A stretch of DNA of 64,000 nt from assembly GCF_030287405.1 (NCBI RefSeq), contig NZ_JASVVV010000004.1:200081-264080 (forward strand). The letters are read 5' to 3'. A program made the translations under genes and the position numbers. The first letter of the stretch is position 1, and each line of letters opens with the position of its first letter. This document shows positions 32,680 to 41,191 of this stretch, piece by piece. This DNA is from Halalkalicoccus sp. NIPERK01. GTDB taxonomy: Archaea > Halobacteriota > Halobacteria > Halobacteriales > Halalkalicoccaceae. Below the pieces are notes generated by a model. It did no database searches, was not told the DNA's origin, and worked only from the letters and a program-made list of their open reading frames with translations.

Positions 32680-34821
32680 CTAGTCCGCCGCGACTCCTTT
32701 GGATTCGACGGCCTCGATCAGCAGTTCGGCCACGTCGACGACCTCGATGTCGTCCTCGAAGCCGCCCGTCTTTCTGCCATCTTCGTACATCGTCATGCAC
32801 ATCGGGCAGGCCACCACGAACTTCTCCACGTCGGCTCCGGCCTCGGTGTCCTCCAAAGCCTCCCGGAGGCGTTCCTCGCTGGGTTTGGGCTCCTCGTCGA
32901 ACTCCATCCAGAGCCCGCCCCCGCCGCCGCCACAGCAAAAGGAGTCCGCGCGATTGCGCGGCATCTCGTAGAGGTCCGCGCCCGTCGCCCGCACGAGGTC
33001 GCGCGGGGCCTCGTACTCGTCGTTGTACCGGCCCAGGTGACAGGGGTCGTGGTAGGTCACGGTGTAGTCGAGTTCATTCCCTGAGAGACCGAGTCGTCCC
33101 TCCCGGACGAGGTCTTCCACCGCTTGGGTCCAGTGGAGCACCTCGATATCGCCGTTCGAATTCCACCGCTCGTCGTACTCGAAGGGCATCATCGGGTCGT
33201 CGGCGAACTCCGAGAAGTCCACCTCGGGGTACTCGTTTTTCATCGTGTTGTACGAGTGGGGATCCGTACAGACGATCCGCTCGAACTCACAGTCCTCGAA
33301 GGTCTCCACCATGTGTCCGGCGAGTTCCAGATACAGGAACTCCTCGCCGACCCGCCGGACGTCGTTGCCGTCGTAGCGCTCGTCGTCGAAGAGGATGCCG
33401 AACGAGACGTCGGCCTGCTCGAACAGCCTCGCGAGCGAGCGCGCCACCTTCTTGTTTCGGTCGTCGAAGCTGGGGTAGTCGCCGACGTACCAGAGGTATT
33501 CTACCTGCTCCTCGCGGGCGTCGGTGAGGTCGAACGCCAGTTCGTCGGCCCAGTCGGCGCGTTTGCGCTGGGGATTTCCGAAGGTATTGCCCTTCTGCAT
33601 CACGTTCTGGAAGACGTCCTGGACGTTCGAATCGACGTCGCCCTGGTCGGTGAGCTGGCGGTTCATTCTGGTAAAACTGTTTAGATGCTCGATCTCGACG
33701 GGGCAGGCGTCCATGCAGGCCATGCAGGCCATACACGACTCCATCGTCTCGGCGTCGATCACGCTCGCCCCGCCGTCGGCGATGATCGGTTCCTCCTCGC
33801 CTCCGGCGTCGAGTTCCTCTCGATACCCCTTCAGGTCGAGGATCACGTCCCGCGGGTCGAGCGGTCTATCACTGGCCTTCGCGGGACAGACCGCGGAACA
33901 CCGCCCGCACTTGGTGCAGGCGTCCTGATCGAGCAGTTCCTTCCAGGTGAAATCGTCGATCGACTCGGCGTTGGTGGCGTCGAGGTCGGCGGGGACGTTC
34001 GGCAACACCTTTCCGGCCTTCTCGGTTCGGGCCACGACGTTCGCGAACGAGGAGAGCATGTGGAACGGCTTGGCGTAGGGGATCCACGCGACGAAGACGA
34101 GCGCGAGGATCGAGTGGTGCCACCAGACCCACGGATAGACGGCGGCCGCACCCTCGGGGGTCAGGCCGCCGGCCTCCAGTAGCGCGGCGGTGAAGACGCC
34201 GACGAAGCTCACGGTCTCTTCGGCGCGGATCTCCTGGCCGACCATGCCGACGCCCTGGACGAGGAAGCCCCCGGCGCCGAGGAGGAAGAGCGCCCAGACG
34301 AACGCGTCGTCCTCAAGGCTGGTGTGTTTTCCCCACAGGCGCTCGTTGCGCACGACGTATCTCCTGTACATCGCCATTCCGAGGCCGACAACAAAGAGGA
34401 GACCGAAGGCGTCGAGCACGAGCGAGTAGGCCAAATAGAAGTCGCCGACCCAGAACGAGTCGCCGGTGAGCGGCCGGTAGAAGTCCATGTCGACGAACAG
34501 GATCGTGGTACCGATCAGGAGGACGAGAAAGCCCCACATGATAAAGGCGTGCATCAGCCCGCCGTAGAGGTCGCGGTTGAACTGCTTCTCGTTCGAGCCG
34601 ACGATCCGCGCCGCCGCGACGACCCGCGAGGCGAGGCCGTCGAGTCGGTCGGTCCACTCCTCGTCGCCCCGCGCGTAGCGCGCGAAGCGCTCGTAGACGC
34701 CGTAGACGAACACGAGGAGGGCGACGACCGAGAGGAAGTAGAACATCCCCTTGCCGACGGGACCGATCCCCCAAAACGTCTCGCGGGTGATCTCCCCGCC
34801 GGTCTGGGCGACGACGTGCAT
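32680..34821 (-). CDS. Membrane-bound Fe-S reductase (NarI-like plus HdrD-like)
   Basis: 713 residues. Residues about 1-280 form a membrane domain with about six segments, resembling the cytochrome b subunit NarI. Two [4Fe-4S] motifs follow, CTKCGRCSAVCP and CMACMACMDACP. The C-terminal part has two CCG-type cysteine-rich domains, with HDPCHLGRYN, SFCCGGGGGG and CPMC visible. The architecture is that of haloarchaeal HdrD-like/glycolate-oxidase-type Fe-S oxidoreductases passing electrons between the membrane quinone pool and a soluble partner. Partner and substrate are unknown. It starts with a GTG/ATG-independent clear ATG at 34821. Confidence 0.88.
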   Translation of the reverse strand: MHVVAQTGGEITRETFWGIGPVGKGMFYFLSVVALLVFVYGVYERFARYARGDEEWTDRLDGLASRVVAAARIVGSNEKQFNRDLYGGLMHAFIMWGFLVLLIGTTILFVDMDFYRPLTGDSFWVGDFYLAYSLVLDAFGLLFVVGLGMAMYRRYVVRNERLWGKHTSLEDDAFVWALFLLGAGGFLVQGVGMVGQEIRAEETVSFVGVFTAALLEAGGLTPEGAAAVYPWVWWHHSILALVFVAWIPYAKPFHMLSSFANVVARTEKAGKVLPNVPADLDATNAESIDDFTWKELLDQDACTKCGRCSAVCPAKASDRPLDPRDVILDLKGYREELDAGGEEEPIIADGGASVIDAETMESCMACMACMDACPVEIEHLNSFTRMNRQLTDQGDVDSNVQDVFQNVMQKGNTFGNPQRKRADWADELAFDLTDAREEQVEYLWYVGDYPSFDDRNKKVARSLARLFEQADVSFGILFDDERYDGNDVRRVGEEFLYLELAGHMVETFEDCEFERIVCTDPHSYNTMKNEYPEVDFSEFADDPMMPFEYDERWNSNGDIEVLHWTQAVEDLVREGRLGLSGNELDYTVTYHDPCHLGRYNDEYEAPRDLVRATGADLYEMPRNRADSFCCGGGGGGLWMEFDEEPKPSEERLREALEDTEAGADVEKFVVACPMCMTMYEDGRKTGGFEDDIEVVDVAELLIEAVESKGVAAD

Positions 34822-34920
34822 AATCGTTCACCGGCGTAGCGGGCGCTTAAGTCTTACCACCGCATATCCGACTTCCCCCGATCGTTACCCGATACTACTC
34901 AGCTCGGGTGCCTATAAACC

Positions 34921-34935
34921 ATCGTTAGAAACGAT
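34921..34935. repeat. Small palindrome upstream of the Fe-S reductase gene
   Basis: ATCGTT-AGA-AACGAT lies between minus-strand TATA-like sequences at about 34912 and 34942, in the 194-base gap before the start at 34821. It may be an operator. Confidence 0.35.
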
Positions 34936-35015
34936 ACGCTATATAAATACCACTGTCAGCAAAATACCGTCGAACGCGACCGCTGGCAGTCCCTGCGTCT
35001 TCGACGGACGACACG

Positions 35016-35714
35016 CTAGTAGACCACCGAGAGGAGAAGGCCAATCGCCAGTGCGATCGCGGGCAGATCCGTTCGCGAGAGGGCTAGTCGGGGAAGCGTC
35101 GGATTCCACGCGAAACACCGCGCTCGCAAGGCGAGCGAGAAGCTATCGGCGCGCGCGAGCGCGCGCTCGACGCCCATAACGGTCAGGAGCGCCATCCGCT
35201 CGTGGACCGTCCGCTCGCTTCCCAACCGGGCGTTCATCGCCTCGCGGGCGCGTTTCAGGTCCGCGACCAGCAGGGGGAGCAGGCGAAAGACGAAGGCGGT
35301 GCCCATGCCGAGGAAGGCACCCGCTTTCCCCGGTACGGCCCATTGGATCGCCGCGCGCGACTCCCTGACCGGCGTCGAGCGGACGTAGGCGGCCGAGACC
35401 AGCAGGACCAACAGCACCCGATAGCTCGCGAGGCCGGTTGCGAACGCTCTCGCGGGATCGAACCCGCCGAGGGTGAGCCCCTCGATCAACGGACCGACGA
35501 GGAGGAAGGGGAGGGCGAAGCGGTAGGCGTAGAGCGCCGAGACCGGCGAGAGGCGCGCACTCGTGAGGACCACGACCGCGAGGAGGGTCAGGACGGCCAG
35601 TCCCGCGGTCGTGGTGTGGGCGAACGCCGCGACGACGAAGGCGATCTGGACGGCGAGTTTCGTCCGCGGGTCGAGCCGGTGGGCGAGCGAGTCCCCGGGG
35701 TGGTAGCTCAGCAT
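35016..35714 (-). CDS. ecfT: Energy-coupling factor transporter transmembrane protein
   Basis: 232 residues, CbiQ/EcfT family, with about five membrane segments. It opens LDPRTKLAVQIAFVVAAF. The two coupling-helix ARG-type motifs appear near DLKRAREAMNARLG and LALRARCFAW. It joins the ATPase to the substrate-binding S component; the adjacent BioY indicates biotin. It overlaps the ATPase gene by 7 bases. Confidence 0.87.
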   Translation of the reverse strand: MLSYHPGDSLAHRLDPRTKLAVQIAFVVAAFAHTTTAGLAVLTLLAVVVLTSARLSPVSALYAYRFALPFLLVGPLIEGLTLGGFDPARAFATGLASYRVLLVLLVSAAYVRSTPVRESRAAIQWAVPGKAGAFLGMGTAFVFRLLPLLVADLKRAREAMNARLGSERTVHERMALLTVMGVERALARADSFSLALRARCFAWNPTLPRLALSRTDLPAIALAIGLLLSVVY

Positions 35715-36403
35715 GGGGCGCGGACGCCGAGCCCCGAGAGGTCGACCGATTCGGGGTCCCCATCGCGGACCATCCGTCCCGCCGAGAGCACGACCAACCT
35801 GTCGGCGAGGGCGAGGACGTCCCGCAGGTCGTGGGTGACGACGATCACGCCCGTCCCCGTTGCCGAGAGCGCTTCGAGGCGGTCGAGTACCGCTTCCCTC
35901 GCGGGTTCGTCGAGGCCGGTAAACGGCTCGTCGAGCACCAGATGCGCGGGCGCCATCGCGAGCGCGCCCGCGATGGCCAGTCGCTCCTGTTCGCCCCCCG
36001 AGAGCGACTCGATTCGCTCCTCGTCCCGCCCGTCGAGGTTCACCGCTCTCAGCGCGTCCGCGACCCGGCGGTCGATCTCCTCGTGAGCCAGCCCGAGGTT
36101 CTCGGGGCCGAACGCCACGTCCGCACCGACGGTCGCGGCGACGAAGCCGTCCCGCGGGTTCTGAAACACCATTCCGACCTTCGTCCGGGCGGCCACGAGG
36201 TCCTCGCCCACGCGTCGGCCGTCGATCAGCACCTCCCCGGAATCGGGTTCCAACAGCCCGTTCCAGTGGCGGATCAGCGTGCTCTTGCCCGAGCCGTTGG
36301 GTCCCGCCAGCACCAGGAACTCGCCGTCGGGTATCGAGAGCGAGACGTCGTCGAGCGCCCGCGTTCCCTCGTACTCGTGTCGCAGGTCTCGGACCTCGAT
36401 CAT
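35708..36403 (-). CDS. ecfA: Energy-coupling factor transporter ATPase
   Basis: 231 residues from the ATG at 36403. Walker A is GPNGSGKST, the Q-loop is in VFQNPRDGFV, the signature is LSGGEQERLAIAGAL and Walker B is LVLDEPFTGLDEP, with the switch histidine in VVTHDLRDVL. It powers the BioY-EcfT importer, equivalent to BioM. The start overlaps bioY by 4 bases and the stop overlaps ecfT by 7. Confidence 0.92.
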   Translation of the reverse strand: MIEVRDLRHEYEGTRALDDVSLSIPDGEFLVLAGPNGSGKSTLIRHWNGLLEPDSGEVLIDGRRVGEDLVAARTKVGMVFQNPRDGFVAATVGADVAFGPENLGLAHEEIDRRVADALRAVNLDGRDEERIESLSGGEQERLAIAGALAMAPAHLVLDEPFTGLDEPAREAVLDRLEALSATGTGVIVVTHDLRDVLALADRLVVLSAGRMVRDGDPESVDLSGLGVRAPC

Positions 36404-36978
36404 GCGGCGGTCAGCCGATCGCTGCGGACGATCCCGACGGCGGCGGCCATCTTCAGCGCCTCCGCGGGCAGGAAGACGACCGCGCCCGTCAGGACCGCGT
36501 TCGAAAGCGAGAGCCCCAGCACGGCCATCAGCCCCGCGACGCCCACGGCGTAGATCACGCACACCCCGACGGCCATCGCCCCGACCAACCGCGGGAGGCC
36601 GACCGTTCCGAGGGGGCCGACCGACCGGCCGTGAACGAGCGCGCCGACGGCGGCGGCGGCCAGCGGGTACGACCAGAGGTAGCCCGCCGTCGGGCCGACG
36701 AGCGATCCCAGCCCCGCCTCCCCGCCCGCGAAGACGGGCGCGCCGACCGCGCCCGCGACGAGGTACAGCGCCATCGCCGCCCCGCCCCAGACCGGGCCCA
36801 AGAGGATGCCGGCGAGGAACACCCCCAGTACCTGCAGGGTCACCGGCGCGGGCGACAGCGGATAGGGGAACGAGACGTAGGCGAACGCGCCGGTCAACGC
36901 GGCCAACAGCGCCGCCCGAGCGACGTTCTTCACCGTCGCGTCGTCGACGAGGTCGACCGACTCGGTTTCCGTGCTCAT
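36400..36978 (-). CDS. bioY: Biotin transporter substrate-binding component
   Basis: 192 residues with six membrane segments; the BioY signature regions FPYPLSPAPVTLQVLGVFLAGILLGP and GPTAGYLWSYPLAAA are clear. It is the S component that binds biotin in the membrane. First gene of bioY-ecfA-ecfT, which suggests the cell imports biotin; no biotin-synthesis genes are in the window. Confidence 0.93.
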   Translation of the reverse strand: MSTETESVDLVDDATVKNVARAALLAALTGAFAYVSFPYPLSPAPVTLQVLGVFLAGILLGPVWGGAAMALYLVAGAVGAPVFAGGEAGLGSLVGPTAGYLWSYPLAAAAVGALVHGRSVGPLGTVGLPRLVGAMAVGVCVIYAVGVAGLMAVLGLSLSNAVLTGAVVFLPAEALKMAAAVGIVRSDRLTAA

Positions 36979-37054
36979 GATCGGATCACACCCGGCACTC
37001 TCCGTCAACCTAGTTCAATCTTCGGTTGACGAGCCTGCGCCTGCCGCCGACAGG

Positions 37055-37062
37055 CTTTATAC
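37055..37062 (+). promoter_or_regulatory. TATA box of the cmi4-like gene
   Basis: CTTTATAC, 27-34 bases before the ATG at 37089. Confidence 0.5.
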
Positions 37063-37088
37063 CCTGCCCAGTCGAGAGAGGGGTCACG

Positions 37089-37682
37089 ATGGACGAAAAG
37101 ACCGAGGAACTGCGTGATCTCTTCCTCGACGTCGCCGACGACGGGACCGTCACCGAGACCCAGGAGGAGACCCCCGGTTCGCTGACGGACGAACGCCCCG
37201 AGGACGAGCGTCTCGACGACGTCATCGGGCGGATGGAGGAGCGCTACGCGTTCGACACCGACTGGGATTCGGAGCGGTACCGTCGCCTCGTGCGGGGCTT
37301 CTTCGACGAGGAGTCCGACGCCGATCTGGCCGCGGAACTCGAGGTTGACGAGGAGTCGATCGTCCGCGCGCGGATGGACCTCCACCTGCTTCGCGAGAGC
37401 GACGCCGAGTTCTCCTTCGAGCTGCGGGAACTGCGCCGACTGCGAACCGACGAGGCGAACGTCGACCCGATCGAGGAACTCGAGGTCGACGAGGCGACCC
37501 TCGAACGAGCGACCCGCGTGATCGAGACGCAGGACGAGGCCCGCACCGCCAACGACCGCTTTCGCGACGAGTTCGAGGAGATCGTTACCGACGGCGACCT
37601 CTCCTCGCAGTTGGCCCGCGACGCCCGCGAGGACGGCCTCAAGGAAGCGACGGAAGGAATGGAGAACGACCTCTCGATGTGA
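37089..37682 (+). CDS. Conditioned-medium-induced protein 4-like (cmi4 family)
   Basis: 197 residues, very acidic, starting MDEKTEELRDLFLDVADDGTVTE. A central region ERYRRLVRGFFDEESDADLAAELEVDEESIVRARMDLHLLRE looks like a helix-turn-helix-type helical bundle. I recognise it as a haloarchaeal family annotated from a protein induced by conditioned medium in Natronococcus; its molecular role is not established. The in-frame extension upstream crosses the TATA box and is rejected. Confidence 0.75.
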   Translation: MDEKTEELRDLFLDVADDGTVTETQEETPGSLTDERPEDERLDDVIGRMEERYAFDTDWDSERYRRLVRGFFDEESDADLAAELEVDEESIVRARMDLHLLRESDAEFSFELRELRRLRTDEANVDPIEELEVDEATLERATRVIETQDEARTANDRFRDEFEEIVTDGDLSSQLARDAREDGLKEATEGMENDLSM

Positions 37683-37716
37683 AGGGTTCTTATCGGATGA
37701 GGGTGCCAGCGGCCCC

Positions 37717-38370
37717 GTGCACGCCGCAAGCGATCTCTCCGTCGCCGCCTACTGTCCGCGCCAACTCTACTACCGACGCGACGACGACCGGGAGGTCCCG
37801 CCCTCGGTCGCCGCCCGGCGCGAACTGGCCTTCGAGTACGAGCGGCTTCTCGCCGCGGACGACGCCTCGCTCTCGGCCCGTCCGATCGACCGCCCGCCCG
37901 AGGAGTACCGGGCGAACCTCCGGCGCACTCGGGAGCGCCTCGAGTGCTGGGACGCGCTCGTCGACCCGCCCCATCGGGACCGCCTCCTCTCGGGCAGGGA
38001 GTGTCGAGGGATCGCGGGGAAGGTTCTCGACGACCCGCTCGCCCCCTCGTACGTCTCGCCCGGAGCACCGCCCGAACAGGGCGTCTGGAAACCCCACTCC
38101 GTGCGGGCGGTCGCGCTCGCGAAGGCCCTCTCGTGGGAGCACGAGGAGGCGGTCGAGACGGCGTTCGTGGAGTACCCCGCACACGGGATCGTGCGGGAGA
38201 TCGCCCTCACGACCCGCCGGAAGGCCGCCTACCGCGACGCCGTCCGGGCCGTCGAGACGATGGATGGCCCGCCGCCGCGACTGACCTACGGCGCCAAGTG
38301 TGACGCCTGCGAGTACCGCGGGCGCTGTGGGACGGTTACCCGGTCGCTTCGCTCGCTACTCGGCCTCTAG
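37717..38370 (+). CDS. Cas4/Dna2-like protein lacking canonical nuclease residues
   Basis: 217 residues. The four cluster cysteines of the Cas4 family are placed as expected: one in AAYCPRQLYYRR near the N-terminus and three in KCDACEYRGRCG near the C-terminus. The middle, however, reads GIAGKVL and GVWKPHSVRAVALAKAL where active Cas4 has GxxD and ExK followed by QxxxY. The PD-(D/E)xK catalytic residues therefore appear lost. No CRISPR array or other cas gene is nearby. The last 15 bases overlap the convergent Sua5 gene. Confidence 0.7.
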   Translation: MHAASDLSVAAYCPRQLYYRRDDDREVPPSVAARRELAFEYERLLAADDASLSARPIDRPPEEYRANLRRTRERLECWDALVDPPHRDRLLSGRECRGIAGKVLDDPLAPSYVSPGAPPEQGVWKPHSVRAVALAKALSWEHEEAVETAFVEYPAHGIVREIALTTRRKAAYRDAVRAVETMDGPPPRLTYGAKCDACEYRGRCGTVTRSLRSLLGL

Positions 38371-38934
38371 CCACGCCTCGATCTCGTCCGCGAGCGCGCC
38401 GCGGCGGTGGACCTCGCCGCGCTCGACGTCGACGACGGTGCTCTCGGTGCCGCCCGTCTCGCCCCCGTCCAGCACGCAGGCGACGGCCCCCCGGATCGCC
38501 GGATCGAGGTCGTCGACCCGCCGGACGCTCGGGTTTCCGCTGACGTTCGCGCTCGTGGCGGTGATCGGGGCGACGTCCTCCAGAAGCGACAGCGCGAGGT
38601 CGTGATCGGGGATCCTGATCCCCACCCGGTCGCGCCCGGCGGTGAGTTCCTTGGGGATCTCGGGGCCGGCCTCGACGATCACGGTCACGGGTCCCGGCAG
38701 GAACTCCCGTACGAACGCCCGCTCGCGGTCGGTGAGGTACGTGTGGCGCGCGGCGGTCTCGACGTCGGGGACGGCCATCGACAGCGGGTTCGAGCGCGCT
38801 CTGGTTTTGGCCTCGTAGACCCGCTCGACGGCGCCCGAGTCCAAGGCGTCCGCGCCCAGTCCGTAGACCGTTTCGGTGGGATAGACGACGAGGTCGCCCT
38901 CCCTGATCGCCCGTGCTGCTCGGTCCAGTTCCAT
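38356..38934 (-). CDS. L-threonylcarbamoyladenylate synthase (Sua5/YrdC)
   Basis: 192 residues. YPTETVYGLGADAL near residue 20, KTRARSNPLSMAV near 45, and TSANVSGNPSV near 130 are YrdC signatures. It makes threonylcarbamoyl-AMP from threonine, bicarbonate and ATP for t6A at position 37 of tRNAs. It is the single-domain form without the Sua5 C-terminal domain. Confidence 0.92.
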   Translation of the reverse strand: MELDRAARAIREGDLVVYPTETVYGLGADALDSGAVERVYEAKTRARSNPLSMAVPDVETAARHTYLTDRERAFVREFLPGPVTVIVEAGPEIPKELTAGRDRVGIRIPDHDLALSLLEDVAPITATSANVSGNPSVRRVDDLDPAIRGAVACVLDGGETGGTESTVVDVERGEVHRRGALADEIEAWLEAE

Positions 38935-38958
38935 ACGTGGCCCTCGGGTCGCGGGCTC

Positions 38959-39465
38959 CTATAGCGATTCGATCGCGTCCTCGATCGCGTCGTAGTCCGG
39001 GAACTCCGGCCACTCCTCGGCGACCCAGGCGTACTCGACGACCCGCTCGGTATCGAGCAGGAAGACCGCGGGCCGGGGCTCGCTGATCCCGGTCATCCCG
39101 TCGAGCGCGTGGTCGATGCCGTACTCGCGGGCGACGCCGTTGCCGGGGTCGCTGAACAGTCCGTAGTCGATCCCCCGCTCCTCGAGCAGGTCCTTGTGTT
39201 CGTAGGGCGTCGAGATCGAGAGGCCCACCACCGTCACCGACTCCGCCCACCCCCGGTCGCGGATCTCGTTCCAGACGTAGGTCGCCGGGAACGCCCCGTC
39301 CATCGGGGTGAACACGAGCAGGACGGGGCCCCCGTCCGCCAGGTCCGACAGCGCGGCGTCCTCCCAGTACTCGCGGGTGACGAGCGGGCGGGTGAAATCG
39401 GGCGCGGTCTCTCCCATCCCGGGGTGTTCGGCGGGGCCGAGGTCGACGACGTCGAACTCGACCAT
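38959..39465 (-). CDS. Peroxiredoxin-like protein without the peroxidatic cysteine
   Basis: 168 residues with a thioredoxin-fold redoxin domain (GETAPDFTRPLVTRE; VVGLSISTPYEHKDLLEERGIDYGLFSDP). At the active-site position the sequence is FTPMDGAFPATYVWNEI, so the peroxidatic cysteine is absent, and there is no Cys in the whole protein. Peroxidase activity by the standard mechanism is therefore not expected. The start shares one base with the stop of the glutaredoxin-like gene (TGATG). Confidence 0.8.
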   Translation of the reverse strand: MVEFDVVDLGPAEHPGMGETAPDFTRPLVTREYWEDAALSDLADGGPVLLVFTPMDGAFPATYVWNEIRDRGWAESVTVVGLSISTPYEHKDLLEERGIDYGLFSDPGNGVAREYGIDHALDGMTGISEPRPAVFLLDTERVVEYAWVAEEWPEFPDYDAIEDAIESL

Positions 39466-39758
39466 CAGGCCTCGGCCTCCCCGCCCGCGTCCGTGCTCGA
39501 TTCCTCGCCGTCGCCGTAGGTGTTCTCGAGGTACTCGACGATGTTCGCGCTCTCGGACATCGTCACCCCGGTGTTCTCGTCGACGATCGCGGGGACGGTT
39601 CGTTTCCCGCTGATGCGCTTTACGACGTTCCGTTCCGAATGCATCGGCTCGACGAACCGCGAGCGATACTCGAGGCCGTACTCTCCGAGTTTGCGGGTGA
39701 CGCGCTCGCAGTACGGACACGCCTGCAGTCGGTAGAAGGTGATCTGTGGCTCGCTCAC
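39465..39758 (-). CDS. Glutaredoxin / GST N-terminal-like protein
   Basis: 97 residues, GTG start at 39758. The CPYC redox site is at residues 14-17 (LQACPYCERV). The cis-proline is in RTVPAIVDENTG, and SESANIVEYLENTYG is the GST N-terminal-domain ending. The tail is acidic. It probably reduces disulfides using a low-molecular thiol such as gamma-glutamylcysteine, which haloarchaea make. It forms a two-gene unit with the redoxin-like gene. Confidence 0.85.
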   Translation of the reverse strand: MSEPQITFYRLQACPYCERVTRKLGEYGLEYRSRFVEPMHSERNVVKRISGKRTVPAIVDENTGVTMSESANIVEYLENTYGDGEESSTDAGGEAEA

Positions 39759-39830
39759 GTGCGCGGCTACGTGCCCGAGGGGCCTAAATCCCGCGGGGGC
39801 GGAAACGTTTAATCCCGCCGCCTTTGAAGT

Positions 39831-39835
39831 GGAGG
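39831..39835 (+). promoter_or_regulatory. Shine-Dalgarno of the CorC-like gene
   Basis: GGAGG ends six bases before the ATG at 39842. This is unusual in a window where most starts look leaderless, and it fixes the start. Confidence 0.5.
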
Positions 39836-39841
39836 TACTGA

Positions 39842-41191
39842 ATGGAGTTCTCGCTTCTCGTCCAGGCCGACGTCCTCGGGGTCGAACTCACCACCGGGAC
39901 GGTGACGATCCTCGGGATCGCCACGATCGTCGTACTGATCGGTCTCTCGGCGTTCTTCTCCTCCTCGGAGATCGCGATGTTCTCGCTGGCCCAACACCGG
40001 GTCGAGGCGATGGTCGAGGAGGACCTCTCGGGCGCGGGAATGGTGCAGGTGCTCAAGGAGGACCCCCACCGCCTGCTGGTGACGATCCTCGTCGGCAACA
40101 ACATCGTCAACATCGCCATGTCGGCGATCGCGACCGGCCTCCTGGGGATCTACTTCGGCGGCGCGGTGGCGGTCGCCGCCTCGACGTTCGGCATCACCGC
40201 CCTCGTCCTGTTGTTCGGTGAGAGCGCGCCCAAGTCCTACGCGGTCGAGCACACCGAGACGTGGGCCCGCCGGGTCGCCCGCCCGCTGAAACTCGCGGAG
40301 TACCTGATGTACCCCCTCGTGGTCGTCTTCGACTACCTCACCCGCCAGATCAACCGCATGACCGGGAGCGCCGGCGGCGCGATCGAGGCACCCTACGTCA
40401 CCCGCGACGAGATCCAGGACATGCTCGAGACCGGCGAGCGCGAGGGCGTTCTCGAGGAGGACGAACACGAGATGCTCCAGCGCATCTTCCGGTTCACCGA
40501 CACCATCGCCAAGGAGGTGATGACCCCGCGTCTGGACATGACCGCCGTTCCCGCCGAGACGTCGATCGACGAGGCGATCGAGACGTGCGTCCAGAGCGGC
40601 CACGAACGGCTGCCGGTCTACGAGGGCAACCTCGACAACGTCATCGGGATCGTCACCATCCGCGACCTGGTCCGCCAGTCGCAGTACGGCGAACGCGAGG
40701 TCGCGCTCGCCGATCTGACGACGCCGACGCTGCACGTCCCCGAGTCGAAGAACGTCGACGAACTGCTCGCCGAGATGCGCGAGGACCGACTCAACATGGT
40801 GATCGTCATCGACGAGTTCGGGACCACGGAAGGATTGGTCACGATGGAGGACCTCGTCGAGGAGGTCGTCGGCGAGATCCTCGAGGGCGGCGAAGCGGAG
40901 CCGATCGAACACGTCGACGAGACGACCGTCGTCGTCCGCGGCGAGGTCAACATCGACGAGGTAAACGAGGCCCTCGAGATCGAACTCCCCGAGGGCGAGG
41001 AGTTCGAGACCATCGCGGGCTTCATCTTCAACCGTGCGGGCCGGCTCGTCGAGGAGGGCGAGACGATCTCCTACGAGGGCGTCGAGATCACCGTCGAGAG
41101 CGTCGAGAACACCCGGATCATGACGGCTCGTGTCGACAAACGCGGGATCGAGGCGTTCGACGCCGCCGAGATCGATCAGGAGGCCGAGTGA
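39842..41191 (+). CDS. CNNM/CorC-family (DUF21-CBS-CorC_HlyC) membrane protein
   Basis: 449 residues. N-terminal DUF21 domain with four membrane segments (ILGIATIVVLIGLSAFFSSSEIAMFSLAQHRV), then a CBS pair (about 215-340, VMTPRLDMTAVPAETS; VIGIVTIRDLV; LNMVIVIDEFGTTEGLVTMEDLVEEVVGEI) and a C-terminal CorC_HlyC domain (FETIAGFIFNRAGRL). The family is linked to magnesium export or homeostasis; nucleotide binding by the CBS pair is likely. The stop directly abuts the convergent phosphate-transporter stop. Confidence 0.92.
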   Translation: MEFSLLVQADVLGVELTTGTVTILGIATIVVLIGLSAFFSSSEIAMFSLAQHRVEAMVEEDLSGAGMVQVLKEDPHRLLVTILVGNNIVNIAMSAIATGLLGIYFGGAVAVAASTFGITALVLLFGESAPKSYAVEHTETWARRVARPLKLAEYLMYPLVVVFDYLTRQINRMTGSAGGAIEAPYVTRDEIQDMLETGEREGVLEEDEHEMLQRIFRFTDTIAKEVMTPRLDMTAVPAETSIDEAIETCVQSGHERLPVYEGNLDNVIGIVTIRDLVRQSQYGEREVALADLTTPTLHVPESKNVDELLAEMREDRLNMVIVIDEFGTTEGLVTMEDLVEEVVGEILEGGEAEPIEHVDETTVVVRGEVNIDEVNEALEIELPEGEEFETIAGFIFNRAGRLVEEGETISYEGVEITVESVENTRIMTARVDKRGIEAFDAAEIDQEAE

